Source of the DNA: Pycnococcus provasolii
Taxonomy: Eukaryota > Chlorophyta > Pseudoscourfieldiophyceae > Pseudoscourfieldiales
Reading direction: 5' to 3'
Length of the DNA stretch: 64,000 bases
Assembly: GCA_049487715.1 (NCBI GenBank)
Contig: CP150546.1
Location: 62,001-126,000, forward strand
Positions 45,620 through 55,082 of this stretch are shown here, piece after piece. Position numbers and translations under genes: made by a program. Every line of letters begins with the position of its first letter. The first letter of the stretch is position 1. The notes under the pieces were generated by a model. The model had not been told where the DNA came from, did no database searches, and saw nothing but the letters and a program-made list of their open reading frames with translations.

Positions 45620-47056
45620 ATGGCGACGCTGCGGCACGTCACGACGCTGCGCGGCGACGCTGCGACGCGCGCCGCGACGCTGCCGCGACGCGCGCTGTGG
45701 GCGCTCATCGCCACGTGCGCGCTGATATCGCTAAATAATCGGCGGCCCACCACGCACACGCTTGGCGACGGCGACGACGAGGACCCAAGTGACAGACCGT
45801 CGCAAAGGTGGGGGCGCCTTGCGGTTGTGAACGGCGCCGCGCAGTTCCGGAGGTGTCCGCAAGGCATCGACGCGCCCGTGCCACCACTGGAGGGACTCAG
45901 CGTACGACTGCCGTTCAAACGAGGCAAGCGTGTCGCGCTCGACGCGAAAGACGTCTTTTTGCACGCCGAGAACGCGGTTGACGTCGTCAGCGGTAGGCGA
46001 CAAGCCTTGCTCAACAGATCGCTGCATAGGCACCTTCCAGCGAACGGGTCCACAGCGCTCGAACCGTTCGCCAACAGGCGATGCGCCGTCGTCGGAAACT
46101 CGGGGCTGCTCAAGGCGAACAAGTATGGTACCGCCATCGACTCGCACCAAGTCGTCGTTCGCATCAATCACGCTCCCGTTAAGGATTTCGAGGCGCACGT
46201 TGGTTCGAAGACGACCGTGCGCGTGCTCAACTTGCTCTGGAGCGAGCGGTATGCTCTCGGAAGCGACTTTGTTCATACAGACTTGAACTGCGGCGAGACG
46301 AAATACGTGGCAGATCTCGGGCGCGATGTCTGCGTTGGAGGCTACAACTCAAAGCCGAGGTTGCCGCTCGAGAATGGCGCGAAGCTCGTGTGTTCGCGCG
46401 TATCTCTCAAAGAGTTTGCCAAGTTGTCCCATACCATGAACGTGGACAGGTTCTACCGGTCGCGCGCGGGTGGCACCATGCTGATAACGTCTCATGCCAT
46501 AGCCGCCACTCGCCGGCTTCTCGTCGGATACCGCGTTCGACTCTGCGCGAGCGGACGCGGGCCGTTCAATGGCGGCGCTGTGCCATCGAGCGGCCTCGTT
46601 GCCATCTTCATCATGCTGAATGTCTGCTCATCCGTCGACGTTTACGGCTTCGGATCCAACCAGCGCGTGCTCTCGCGCGTCCGTGACCCAAGGAAAATTG
46701 AGTACCACTACTTCAACGGCTTCGGCAAGCGTGATTTTGGCACGCCCGTACACAGCTGGGAGGCGGAGCAGGCTCTCATGGAGAGGCTCGCGGAAGAGGG
46801 TGTCATCAACCTCTGCTTGAACGACGGCGCATACAGACCCGAGCACGCTGCGCGCATGGGCGCCGATGCGGGCCGCGCGACGTGCGGCATGTCGCTCCGT
46901 GACGCGGATGTGCTGCGCGATTCGATGGGCGGTGAGGACGGGCTGCGGTCGCAAAGGTCGCGGGTGCAGATGCGACAAGTCAGGCCGAACTCCGCTCCGG
47001 ATGAGGTGAGAGCGTGGATGCACAAGGTGCAGCAACGTGATGGAACCGACGAGTAG
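45620..47056 (+). CDS. Sialyltransferase-like glycosyltransferase (GT29)
   Basis: 478 residues. A short signal-anchor (ALWALIATCALISL, ~25-38) gives type II Golgi topology. Sialyl motif L is at ~153-200: CAVVGNSGLLKANKYGTAID, then HQVVVRINHAPVKDFEAHVG and VRVLN. Motif S is PSSGLVAIFIMLNVCSSVDVYGFG, and motif III/VS is HYFNG...HSWEAEQALMERL with the catalytic-type His. All the GT29 landmarks are present, so it probably transfers a CMP-activated sugar. Green algae are not known to make standard sialic acids; relatives in plants act on Kdo-type sugars, which is the better guess for the donor. Confidence 0.88.
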   Translation: MATLRHVTTLRGDAATRAATLPRRALWALIATCALISLNNRRPTTHTLGDGDDEDPSDRPSQRWGRLAVVNGAAQFRRCPQGIDAPVPPLEGLSVRLPFKRGKRVALDAKDVFLHAENAVDVVSGRRQALLNRSLHRHLPANGSTALEPFANRRCAVVGNSGLLKANKYGTAIDSHQVVVRINHAPVKDFEAHVGSKTTVRVLNLLWSERYALGSDFVHTDLNCGETKYVADLGRDVCVGGYNSKPRLPLENGAKLVCSRVSLKEFAKLSHTMNVDRFYRSRAGGTMLITSHAIAATRRLLVGYRVRLCASGRGPFNGGAVPSSGLVAIFIMLNVCSSVDVYGFGSNQRVLSRVRDPRKIEYHYFNGFGKRDFGTPVHSWEAEQALMERLAEEGVINLCLNDGAYRPEHAARMGADAGRATCGMSLRDADVLRDSMGGEDGLRSQRSRVQMRQVRPNSAPDEVRAWMHKVQQRDGTDE

Positions 47057-47347
47057 AGAAACGCGCGCCGCCAACCACGTGTACGACGACGACGACGACG
47101 ACGACGACGACCATGTATAAAGGACTTGTATGTAATTATATCATTGCACAGAGGCGGAGGCCAGAGGCCCGTTCAGGTTGGGAAGTTTGCGAAAAACGGA
47201 CAAACGATAAAATTTTACGGAGGTTGGCTGGCTGACTGATGAGTTCGAGCTCGCGCCGAAAATGGCCGAAAAACTGACACGGTGAATGCTCTGTACAGGC
47301 CGAGCTAGCTCTGTCCCGACATGATAAAGAGAGCTTGACATCACGCG
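47057..47347. other. Intergenic with GAC microsatellite
   Basis: 291 bp. (GAC)n with about nine units lies at 47083-47111, just after the GT29 stop. AT-rich 3' sequence and the kinase promoter follow. Confidence 0.6.
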
Positions 47348-48739
47348 ATGGCGATCAAACTGCTCTACTTACGCCATAGCCCTCTCCCTCTCCTCCCCAC
47401 CTCCCCACCATCGGCCAGGTCCATCTGCCATTCCTCTCCGCCCGCTGCGCTCGCGATGGAGGCGGCCGCGCCCAGCCCCACGTCAGACTACACGTTCGTC
47501 GCAACGGTTGGCGCGGGCGCATTCGGGTACGTGCGGCGTGCCGTGCACTTGCCCACGGGAACGCTGCGCGCCGTCAAGACGGTGTTCGTGCGCACTGTCT
47601 GCGCGGACAGCGGACAGGAGGCAAACCTATGCCTGCCGCACAACCTCACGCGCGAGGTCAACGCGCTGCGCGCGTGCGCAGGCCCGCACGTCGTGACGCT
47701 TCACGAGACGTTCGCGGTAGGAAGAAGTATCGCGCTTGCACTTGAGCACTGCGAGATGGACCTGAGAACCGTGCTGCGCGCGCACGTGAAGCGCAGCGGG
47801 CGCGACGCGAGCGGCATCTCCGAGGCGGCGGCAAAGGCTATTGCCATGCAGGTGCTCAGTGCTACGGCACACGTGCACGCCAGCGGGTGCTTGCACCGCG
47901 ACATCAAGGCGCAGAACTTTCTCTTTACGCACACGGGTAGGCTAAAGCTCTGCGACTTTGGCCTTGCCAGGCCGCTACAGCACGGCGGACGTGCCGACGA
48001 CGACGTCTCTAAGGCGACCGGCGCCGTCACACCCACCGCCGCGGGAACGCGGTGGTACCGCAGCCCGGAGTTGCTGTTCGGCGCCAGGCGGTATGGCGCT
48101 GGCAACGACGTGTGGGCTGCCGCTTGCGTTTGCCACGAGGTGGCGGACACGCGAGCTCGGCTGCCGTGCCAAGGCGAGGCTGACGTGCACCAGCTCGTGC
48201 TCGTCGCAGGCATGCTCGGTGCTCCATCGCCGACGGAGGAGGAGAGGCTCAGCGTATGTCCCGACTACGGAAAATTAGACCTTGGCTTCGAGGAGTCGTA
48301 CGTCGACGAGCAAGCGTCGCGCACCGTGCGTGCGCGCCATCTCCTGCGCGGACGCCGCGGTGGGTCATACGGGCGTTTGCGCAGCATGCTCGTCGACGCG
48401 ATGAGGTGGACTCCACAGGACAGGCTAACTGCACGCGACATGCTTGCGCGTGCATGGTTCTTTGTCGCACCGTACGTGCTCGAGGAGGAGGAGATTTTGC
48501 ACAAGGTTCTTCTCCCAGCTGTCCAGCAAAAATATGAATATGAATATGTTGTACATCTCTATGTAAAATCAGTGCTGATTAATTTTGTATTCCTACATAT
48601 ACCAATACATTCTCTAGGACACGACACGCACGCGAACACCCTCACCAGGGCGCGCCGCCTTGCCATCTTCATCCTTGCGAAATTTTACGTCGAAGCGCGG
48701 TGCCTCAGGGCCTGCCCACGTTGCGCCAGCCTTGGATAG
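47348..48739 (+). CDS. CMGC protein kinase, CDK-like (CCRK/CDK20-like)
   Basis: The open frame is 463 residues from 47348. A second ATG at 47456 starts just before the kinase domain. Kinase landmarks: VGAGAFGYVRRA (glycine loop), LRAVKTV (Lys), REVNAL (alpha-C Glu), HRDIKAQNFLF (catalytic loop), DFGLARP, then AGTRWYRSPELLFGARRYGAGNDVWAAACV. The GTRWYR-PELL-GAR-Y activation segment and a PDYGKLDLGF stretch point to the CCRK/CDK20-CDK7 side of the CDK family. CCRK kinases control flagellar length in green algae. All catalytic residues are intact. After ~residue 390 the DNA turns AT-rich and the translation stops looking like kinase. The real C-terminus may be shorter or spliced, and the tail overlaps the convergent SET gene. 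Confidence 0.8.
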   Translation: MAIKLLYLRHSPLPLLPTSPPSARSICHSSPPAALAMEAAAPSPTSDYTFVATVGAGAFGYVRRAVHLPTGTLRAVKTVFVRTVCADSGQEANLCLPHNLTREVNALRACAGPHVVTLHETFAVGRSIALALEHCEMDLRTVLRAHVKRSGRDASGISEAAAKAIAMQVLSATAHVHASGCLHRDIKAQNFLFTHTGRLKLCDFGLARPLQHGGRADDDVSKATGAVTPTAAGTRWYRSPELLFGARRYGAGNDVWAAACVCHEVADTRARLPCQGEADVHQLVLVAGMLGAPSPTEEERLSVCPDYGKLDLGFEESYVDEQASRTVRARHLLRGRRGGSYGRLRSMLVDAMRWTPQDRLTARDMLARAWFFVAPYVLEEEEILHKVLLPAVQQKYEYEYVVHLYVKSVLINFVFLHIPIHSLGHDTHANTLTRARRLAIFILAKFYVEARCLRACPRCASLG

Positions 48740-50282
48740 CTTCCTGCATCGCATACGCGCTAGATCGTCACCAAATCGCGCGTCGCACGCATCCTCCGCG
48801 CCCTCTTCGCTGAATTCCGCACGCACGTGGTCGAGACTGGCGAGCAGCACGCGTTTCTCGCTCATGCGCAGCGCTATAGCAAGCACCTTGCCTGGCGATT
48901 CACTCGCAAGAGCCGCGCTCATGGCCGCGTCATCGTCATTGACCGTGCCTGGGTACCGGCGAAGCAGCGCATCAGCAGCGTCGAGCAGGGTGATTCGCGC
49001 GCGTGCGTCGTTGCTCTGACCGGCGCGCCACACGGGCGGACCGAGCAGAGCGCGCGCACCGCGCTTGCTCGTCCTCGCGATTTGCTCTGCATCGTCGAGC
49101 TCCTCCTCAGTCGCCACGCGTAGGCGTGCTGTCAGCACCAGATGTGGATCCAGGCTATTTGCCAAAAACCGCGGCGTCTCAAGGTTTCCTTGATTCGCAT
49201 TTTCGCCGTCGCTGGCACTCGACAGCACGCCCGCGCGACGAAGCAGCGACTCGCGCCTACGCGCGAGCGGCGTACCAGCAGCCCCCTCACTAGCCTCGAG
49301 CAGAACGTCCACAGCATCATGCACGTTGTCGTGCTCGATGAAGCCGTATACGAGCGCCGTCGCCGTGCTCGACCTATTTCCGTAGGAAACGAGAACCTCC
49401 GTTCCCGCCGTGATTGGCGCACCGCGGTTGCGCAGGTGCAGGACGCCATTTTTGACAAAGGCATCAACCGGCCTCGACGCGTCGTGGTTGATCATGTCAA
49501 CGAGTGGGCAGAGCGCACGCAGCGTGCTAGGCTGGTCACGACTCGCGTCTCTGACATCCACGTCGATGGCACGCGACCACACTGCTCGCATCGCCCACAG
49601 GAATCGCGCTCGCTCAAAACGCTTTGGTGGGAAGGTGGATGGCGCCGCGTTGGTGAGAGGCACGACGACGCTTTCGTACACTTCCCGCCACGTCGCAGAA
49701 ACCTGCTCGCGGAAGGCGAGGACGTTGCTCCCCTGCAGAGCCTTGAGCTCTTTCGGCGTGAGCGACATGACTGTGCGTATGCTCGTCGGCGTCATGCCCA
49801 GCCACTTGGCGACGTTTCCGTCTTCACCGACGTTTGAAGTTCTTCTTGAGATTGGCGGCGTGGAGCAGGTGCATCGCCAGTGCCGCGTCAACGGATTCCA
49901 TGAGCGCGTTCGCGGCATGTTTTCCCGCGCGTCCTTCGAGCACGAAGCGCACAGGCCCGTTCACCTTGCTCGCGACACTGGACGCCGTCAAGCACGCGTT
50001 GATGGGTATGCGCACGATATCGTCGTCGGTATCGACGCGCTGCGACGTGAATACGCCGTTTTCGTGTACGGTTCGTTGCGAGGAGACGTGCAGGTGTTTG
50101 GCGTGAGCTTGCGGCATGGCGTCGACCCATTGCGCGAGGGACCACTGGCGCTCACCCTTGTCATGGTTATGATTGTTCGCACACGTGTCTGCATCCTCTT
50201 CTTCTCCTCGTTCCAACCCTCCAAGAGATGCGATGGGCAGTAGGCATATGAGCAGGGTAAGCAAACAATGATGTTGACGCAT
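48614..50282 (-). CDS. SET-domain lysine methyltransferase (Rubisco LSMT/SETD3-6 type), one frameshift
   Basis: The N-terminal frame starts at 50282 (MRQHHCLLTLLICLLPIASLGG, hydrophobic, signal-like). It covers DDDIVRIPINACLTAS and MESVDAALAMHLLHAANLKKNF. The second frame (from 49918 down) continues with WLGMTPTSIRTVMSLTPKELKALQGS, LCPLVDMINHDASRP (the D-M-I-N-H SET core) and EVLVSYGNRSSTATALVYGFIEHDN, then the substrate-binding helical domain. Together they match the LSMT/SETD3 family. The frames join near 49833-49835 (a TTT/AAA run) if one base is surplus. No intron with proper borders joins them. This is either an assembly indel or a real break. The C-terminal end overlaps the convergent kinase frame by 126 bp. 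Confidence 0.75.
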
Positions 50283-51018
50283 AAAGGCGTGCTCATCACA
50301 AATCTGACGCCATCACGGGGATGCGCAAACAAGTTCCGACAACCAAATAAAATGGTACGGTGATATGGTCCCACCACCTAAGGTAGGTGGCCCCACGGAA
50401 TAATACTCTTAAGAGCAAGGAGGGAGGACGAAGCAGAGCGATTGCTTGACTGATCTGATCAGCCACGTGCAATGAAGCATGCAAGGGCGAACCATGCAAG
50501 GCCACCATGCAAGGGGAGCGGCCGCAAGGGGCAAAGGGGCAAGCTTTTGGGAGCCGCCGGCCGCAAGGGGAGTGCAATAATAAAAAATTTACCAGGTCAG
50601 CAGGTGCGGTGGGAAACTTCAAGGGGCCGGTTATTAGTTTAGTTTCCGGAAGCTAATAAGGTTCTTCACTTCTTAGACTAGCATGGCAACAAAGCTACCT
50701 ACGATTCCCAGTCTGCCAGTGCCCCTACTCCTCGCTCACTCGCTGCTGCACTCACGTCACGGTGTTGTACAGTATGCAGTCTCCAAGGTGGTCAGAGAAA
50801 GAGTGTCAGCCTGTCAGCATGGCCAGAGCAGGTGGCCAGAGCGAAGGATAAACTACATAAAGGTTTTACAGTGCCAAATTCGTTTGGTTCTGTTTTGTTT
50901 TTGTTTGTTTTGTGACGACAAGGTTACACGATTGAAATAAGCAAGCAACCCTACCATTACGCCTCCCCAAACATTACTTTAGAAAAGAGCTCTCCCTAAT
51001 ATATTATCAACTTCCACC
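50283..51018. other. Intergenic between SET and bZIP genes
   Basis: 736 bp. It has three TGCAAGG motifs in 50478-50520, a CAAGGGG-rich stretch (50515-50572) and T-rich sequence. A short plus-strand open frame at 50683-50940 lacks any protein-like pattern. The SET promoter must lie here. No telomere-type repeat. Confidence 0.5.
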
Positions 51019-52122
51019 TCAAATCGTATCGTGTATCGTACGAATAAGGTTAGGTTCCGTGACGACCGCAGAAGGCGACGTCGTGTATCCTCCCATTAAG
51101 GGGATACGTCGCTTGAGCAAGAAGCGAAACTTTCTCAACAACTTCTCCGCTTTATCCAAGGACTCGCGATGCGCGCGCATATGCTTGACTTTCACGCGGT
51201 GCTGGAGCCTCAGAAGGGGCACCACCTTCTCTTCGTTCTCTTCGATTTCAATCCTCATTTCCGTATTCTGCCTCTCGATCTGCGTCAGCGCCCTCTGCCT
51301 CACTCGCCACCGCCGTTGTGCCAGGCGGTTCTGATCACGTCGCCTTTGGGTGATGCCAGTGTGCCCATGCACCGTCGTCGTACCAAGGCCTGCTGCTACT
51401 TGCTCGGGCGATCCCACAACACGTGCCGCTTCTGCTAACCACGCGTCGGACGACATAGGTGGTGGTGGTGGCGGCGGCGGTGGTGGCAGCGGCGCAGGTG
51501 GTGGCCTCAAAGTTGCCGCAGCCAACGCTCGTGCAGCCGCACTCTGCACTCCAGTGTAGCACAGAAAGGGATCCGCCAATGGTGCAGCTCCAGGTGCCGG
51601 CGAGAGTGTAATCGCGTCATAGAAGTTCAAAGCCAAGGCGAGAGTCAGAGCTGCGTTTGTGGCTTGCGTAGTGTACTGCACCGACGCCGCTGGAAGCCAA
51701 GCAGAAGCGCCATAGTCTTGTTGTGTTGATGGTGCTGGTACTGTTGGTGGTGCTGTTGCACCACCTTGCTGACCACTTGCCACAAGCCTGCGTTCCTCCC
51801 GTCGCACGGCACGACGCTGGGCGGGTGGTGTTGACGAGGTAGGGTTTTCTTGCAAATGCTGCAGTGAAGTTCCTATGTTGTCGCGTGACTGTTGAGGTGG
51901 TGGTGATATACTTGCTGGTCCTTCCTCGTTCAAGAGGTCACCAAAGTCGTCGTCTTGGCTCGTGCAACCACGAGAGTGGTGAGACTGTACTCTTGGCAAA
52001 GGTGGTAGTTCATCTTTGAAGAGGTTTTGGAAATCAGCCATACTGCATGCTGCGGCGGCAGGTGCTTCCTCCGGTAGCACGAGGTCATCAAAGGTTGGGA
52101 GGTTTTGTAAGAGCTCTTGCAT
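51019..52122 (-). CDS. bZIP transcription factor
   Basis: 367 residues from the ATG at 52122; the frame upstream has no ATG. The N-terminal half is acidic, Pro- and Gln-rich (MQELLQNLPTFDDLVLPEE, DDDFGDLLNEE), like an activation domain. A polyproline run (PLPPPPPPPPPPM) is near 220. The basic region RRRDQNRLAQRRWRVRQRAL has the N-x7-R spacing of bZIPs (N-R-L-A-Q-R-R-W-R) and is followed by a short, atypical zipper (IERQNTEMRIEIEENEEKVVPLL). A second helix and KRRIPLMGGY follow. The N-x-x-A-Q-x-x-W/F variant resembles AP-1/fungal-type more than plant G-box bZIPs. Its targets are unknown. Confidence 0.82.
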   Translation of the reverse strand: MQELLQNLPTFDDLVLPEEAPAAAACSMADFQNLFKDELPPLPRVQSHHSRGCTSQDDDFGDLLNEEGPASISPPPQQSRDNIGTSLQHLQENPTSSTPPAQRRAVRREERRLVASGQQGGATAPPTVPAPSTQQDYGASAWLPAASVQYTTQATNAALTLALALNFYDAITLSPAPGAAPLADPFLCYTGVQSAAARALAAATLRPPPAPLPPPPPPPPPPMSSDAWLAEAARVVGSPEQVAAGLGTTTVHGHTGITQRRRDQNRLAQRRWRVRQRALTQIERQNTEMRIEIEENEEKVVPLLRLQHRVKVKHMRAHRESLDKAEKLLRKFRFLLKRRIPLMGGYTTSPSAVVTEPNLIRTIHDTI

Positions 52123-52497
52123 ATCAAAGACAAAATGGCGAGTTCCAAGGCCTGCATTCCCCCTGCAAGACGAGTGCAAGTCCGTTTTTTCCTCGCACCC
52201 GGCTACCCGGGGGTTTTTCCCTCGCAACGGCAACGTGGGGTGGCCCAGGTCTGTCTGACACTCTGACAGTTAGTTGGTTTTACCGCTTTTACCTGGGAAG
52301 GGAAGGTGCAAGAATGGGGGACGGGTTACCATCCCATTACAATCCAAGCGACGGGTTAGGGTTAGGGTTAGGGTTAGGGTTAGGGTTACATAGCTGATCC
52401 TCTGATCCTCTCCTCTATGTCTATGGATAGTGGTATTTGATATCCGGATTACCGGATTGGTTTTGTCAATAATTTAAGGTTAATTACGTGGGCGACA
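52123..52497. promoter_or_regulatory. Divergent promoter region with TTAGGG array
   Basis: 375 bp between the bZIP and PsbP-domain genes. It holds the array at 52354-52388. Confidence 0.5.
52354..52388 (+). repeat. TTAGGG array upstream of the PsbP-domain gene
   Basis: Six perfect GGTTAG units, about 110 bp before the ATG. Confidence 0.93.
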
Positions 52498-53572
52498 ATG
52501 TCTTCGCATGTGCGAATACATGAATACACATATTGTGGTGCGCGGCGGCAGCGTTTTATGCTCACGCAGCGAATAGGCAGATACGCGTCCAGTGCTCGCG
52601 GGCACGCGACGGTCAGAGCCTGCTCAGAACACCACACGACTACGAGCAGGAGGTCAGCCGCACTCGGACTTCTGACGATCGGCAACGGCGTGTTCAACAT
52701 CAACGCCAAACCAGCCTCGGCGCTTCTGGGAACCGACGACGGAATCACCATCGTCAACAGCGTGCTCGCAGCGTACGGCTTGCCCAAGTTGCGTCAGCTT
52801 GGCGGATTCTCGACGTACGACGATATCGACTACAGCTTCCTCTACCCGAAGGGATACGTTGGACGCGCGAATAGTACGTCTACGTCCCATCATGCATAGT
52901 TTCAGCTCATTCTTCAAAAACAAACACTCACCTCACATACATGAAACTCAATAGCACAGAGACCTGGGCTTGTCTACGCAGGTACGCGCGGTGCTTTGTC
53001 TCGTGCCGTCACTTTGGCGCGCAGCAGACTATGTCTTGACTAACAATACAACACACACATACACTTCAGATTATAACACGTCTGACAAGATACAGGTGGA
53101 AGTGTTCGACGCAGAGATTGCGCCGCCAACAAGCCCGCCGAGTGAAAGTGGCGAAGACAGCGACGCAAGCAGTCCACCGCCGCCCGTTCCTGCAAGTGAG
53201 TTGAGCACGGAGTGGCAGCGTTGGATCACCTCCGTCGTCAACCAGTTGATTAGTCCCTCGGCCGCCTACAGCAACGGTCCGGCGGCTGGTGATGCACGGC
53301 TTGAGCTCGTGCCCAACAGAAAAGTTAAGGTGAGATGGATAGCGACGGGACGAAAGAATCGGCCATACGTGTATTTGATTGATTTTCCGAGCACCACCGT
53401 CACGCGCAGTGGATACGACGTTCGAAGGAAAAATTTCTGCTGCGCCGTTCCCAGTTTCGAGGAAAACGGTAAGCGCGTCTATGCGCTGAATGCTAGCGCT
53501 CGCTATGACACCATGGACGAGAACAAGGAGCGCATCTTTCGAGCATGCGCCGCCAGCTTTGACGTGCACTGA
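52498..53572 (+). CDS. PsbP-domain thylakoid lumen protein, spliced
   Basis: Exon 1 is 52498-52873 and exon 2 is 53070-53572. The intron of 196 bp starts GTACGT and ends TTCAG, and phase 1 is kept. The N-terminus is a transit peptide followed by a twin-arginine lumen signal: SRRSAALGLLTIGNGVFNI ending AKPASA. The PsbP fold opens with FSTYDDIDYSFLYPKGYVGRAN and continues in exon 2 to the usual ending with KNRPYVYLIDFPS ... YALNASARYDTMDENKERI. A Ser/Pro/Asp-rich insertion (about PPTSPPSESGEDSDASSPPP) interrupts the domain. PsbP-like and PPD proteins assist photosystem assembly; which subgroup this is cannot be told by eye. Confidence 0.82.
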
Positions 53573-53641
53573 AGCTGAATTGTTATTTTGATTGGAAATT
53601 GTCTGTTTTTTTACATCTGTTTGGATTTTGATTGTGAGGCT

Positions 53642-54280
53642 TTACTGCGCGACGTACGCCTTGGCAATTCGCTCAAAGCACTCCTGTATTCCGTCGCCTG
53701 TTTTCGCAGATGTTTCGAAGAGCATCATTCCCTCCTCTGCGGCGAGTTTCTCCGCCTCCTCGCGCGTTACTGCACGCGCGCTTTCCGGCAGGTCAACTTT
53801 GTTTGCAACGAGCGCGAGAACGATTCCGTTTGAGCCGTGTTTCTGCAGTTCTCGCGTCCAATACCTCGCCTTTTCGAACGAGCTCGGTTCGCTGACGTCG
53901 TATACGACCGCCGCCGCGGACGCGCCTCGGTAGTACAGGGGTGCTAGACTTGCGTACCTCTCCTGTCCTGCGGTGTCCCAGATTTCAAACTTCACGGTTG
54001 TGTCATCCACCTTGACTGTTTGCGCCATGAACGCGGCGCCGACGGTAACTTTCGAGCTTTCGTCGAACGTTTTTCTGACGAACCTGAGTGCGATGCACGA
54101 CTTTCCGACGGAGGTATCCCCAAGCAGGACGAGTTTGACTCGCGGCACCCCTCCTGCTCCCGTCGCCGGTGACCGCTCCCCCCTTTCAGACTCGCTGTTA
54201 ACGTTTGATACGACGAGTGAACCACCGACATTTGCCGAACGAGAGGTGGAGGTGGAGGAGGTGGATGAGCAATTTCCCAT
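53642..54280 (-). CDS. RABF1: ARA6/RABF1-type Rab5 GTPase
   Basis: 212 residues. It begins MGNCSS, a myristoylation plus palmitoylation signal, and ends KAYVAQ with no C-terminal cysteines. Both features define the green-lineage ARA6 group, as opposed to conventional Rab5. The GTPase motifs are complete: GDTSVGKS (G1, ~54-61), a Thr-containing switch I ([10 protein letters not shown]), WDTAGQE (G3), NKVD (G4) and ETSAK (G5). ARA6 acts between late endosomes and the plasma membrane in plants. A Ser/Glu-rich N-terminal extension (to ~45) precedes the G domain. It is divergent from LSm4. Confidence 0.9.
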   Translation of the reverse strand: MGNCSSTSSTSTSRSANVGGSLVVSNVNSESERGERSPATGAGGVPRVKLVLLGDTSVGKSCIALRFVRKTFDESSKVTVGAAFMAQTVKVDDTTVKFEIWDTAGQERYASLAPLYYRGASAAAVVYDVSEPSSFEKARYWTRELQKHGSNGIVLALVANKVDLPESARAVTREEAEKLAAEEGMMLFETSAKTGDGIQECFERIAKAYVAQ

Positions 54281-54656
54281 TATAACGACTACAGAGAAGA
54301 CACTAGAAACTCAGAAACGTCAAACACCCGTGGAATGAAGAGCCCTGGAACGCGACAGAGAGTTCACAACGAGCGGAATGGCCAAGGGCGTGCGTGATGG
54401 GGAAAATGCGTCGATGAAGAAAAACTTAAAAAAAAATGGGAAGGGGAAACGAACGGAGATCCGAGGGGTAGAGTGGTTAGGGTTAGGGTTAGGGTTAGGG
54501 TTAGGGGTTAAGGGTTAGGGGTTTTAGGGGTTTAGGGTTACCTCTCCCCTTGGGGTTTTGCACGTTGGGTTTCCGTTTCCGCCGCCTCTCCCTCTGGACT
54601 CTCCGTCCTTTTTGGCTTTCATTCTTGGTCGTTTGGAAGAACAGCTCCTGTCAGCC
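54281..54656. promoter_or_regulatory. Divergent promoter region with telomere-type array
   Basis: 376 bp between ARA6 and LSm4, with the array at 54476-54540. Confidence 0.5.
54476..54540 (+). repeat. TTAGGG array with degenerate tail upstream of LSm4
   Basis: Four perfect TTAGGG units, then variants (TTAGGGG, TTTTAGGGG, TTTAGGG) over 65 bp, ending 116 bp before the LSm4 ATG. Confidence 0.92.
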
Positions 54657-55034
54657 ATGCTCCCGCTCTCGCTGCTCAAGACCGCTGTCTCGCAGCCCAT
54701 GATGGTCGAACTCAAAAACGGGGAGACGTACAACGGCGTGCTACTCAGCTGCGACCACTGGATGAACCTACACCTCAAAGACGTCATACTCACGTCCAAG
54801 GACGGGGACAGGTTCTGGAAAATTGAAGAGTGCTACGTGCGAGGAAACACAATCAAATACATGCGCGTCCCCGACGACGTCGTTGACAACGTCGACGAAG
54901 TCGAGAGGAGGCGTGTAGAGGGCGGCGGCGGGCGCGGCGGCGGACGGGGCGGCGGACGGGGAGGCGGGCGCGGCGGCGGACGCGGCGGCGGACGGGGAGG
55001 AAGAGGTGGTGGACGCGGAATCGATGGACGATGA
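54657..55034 (+). CDS. LSM4: U6 snRNA-associated Sm-like protein LSm4
   Basis: 125 residues from the ATG at 54657. The Sm core is [46 protein letters not shown] and [15 protein letters not shown]. The phrase L-S-C-D-x-W-M-N-L-x-L is diagnostic of LSm4. The tail is an RGG array ([13 protein letters not shown]..., ~92-120), as in plant and animal LSm4, where it can be arginine-methylated and supports P-body assembly. It is a subunit of the LSm1-7 and LSm2-8 rings. It is convergent with the LRR gene, 48 bp away. Confidence 0.96.
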   Translation: MLPLSLLKTAVSQPMMVELKNGETYNGVLLSCDHWMNLHLKDVILTSKDGDRFWKIEECYVRGNTIKYMRVPDDVVDNVDEVERRRVEGGGGRGGGRGGGRGGGRGGGRGGGRGGRGGGRGIDGR

Positions 55035-55082
55035 GCCACTCGGCGCACTGTAAAGACTTTTTTTACTAACAATTTACTTCAA

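Noticed and set aside
50683-50940. 85-codon plus-strand open frame
   Set aside because: It has an ATG, but no family pattern, and the composition matches the surrounding non-coding DNA.
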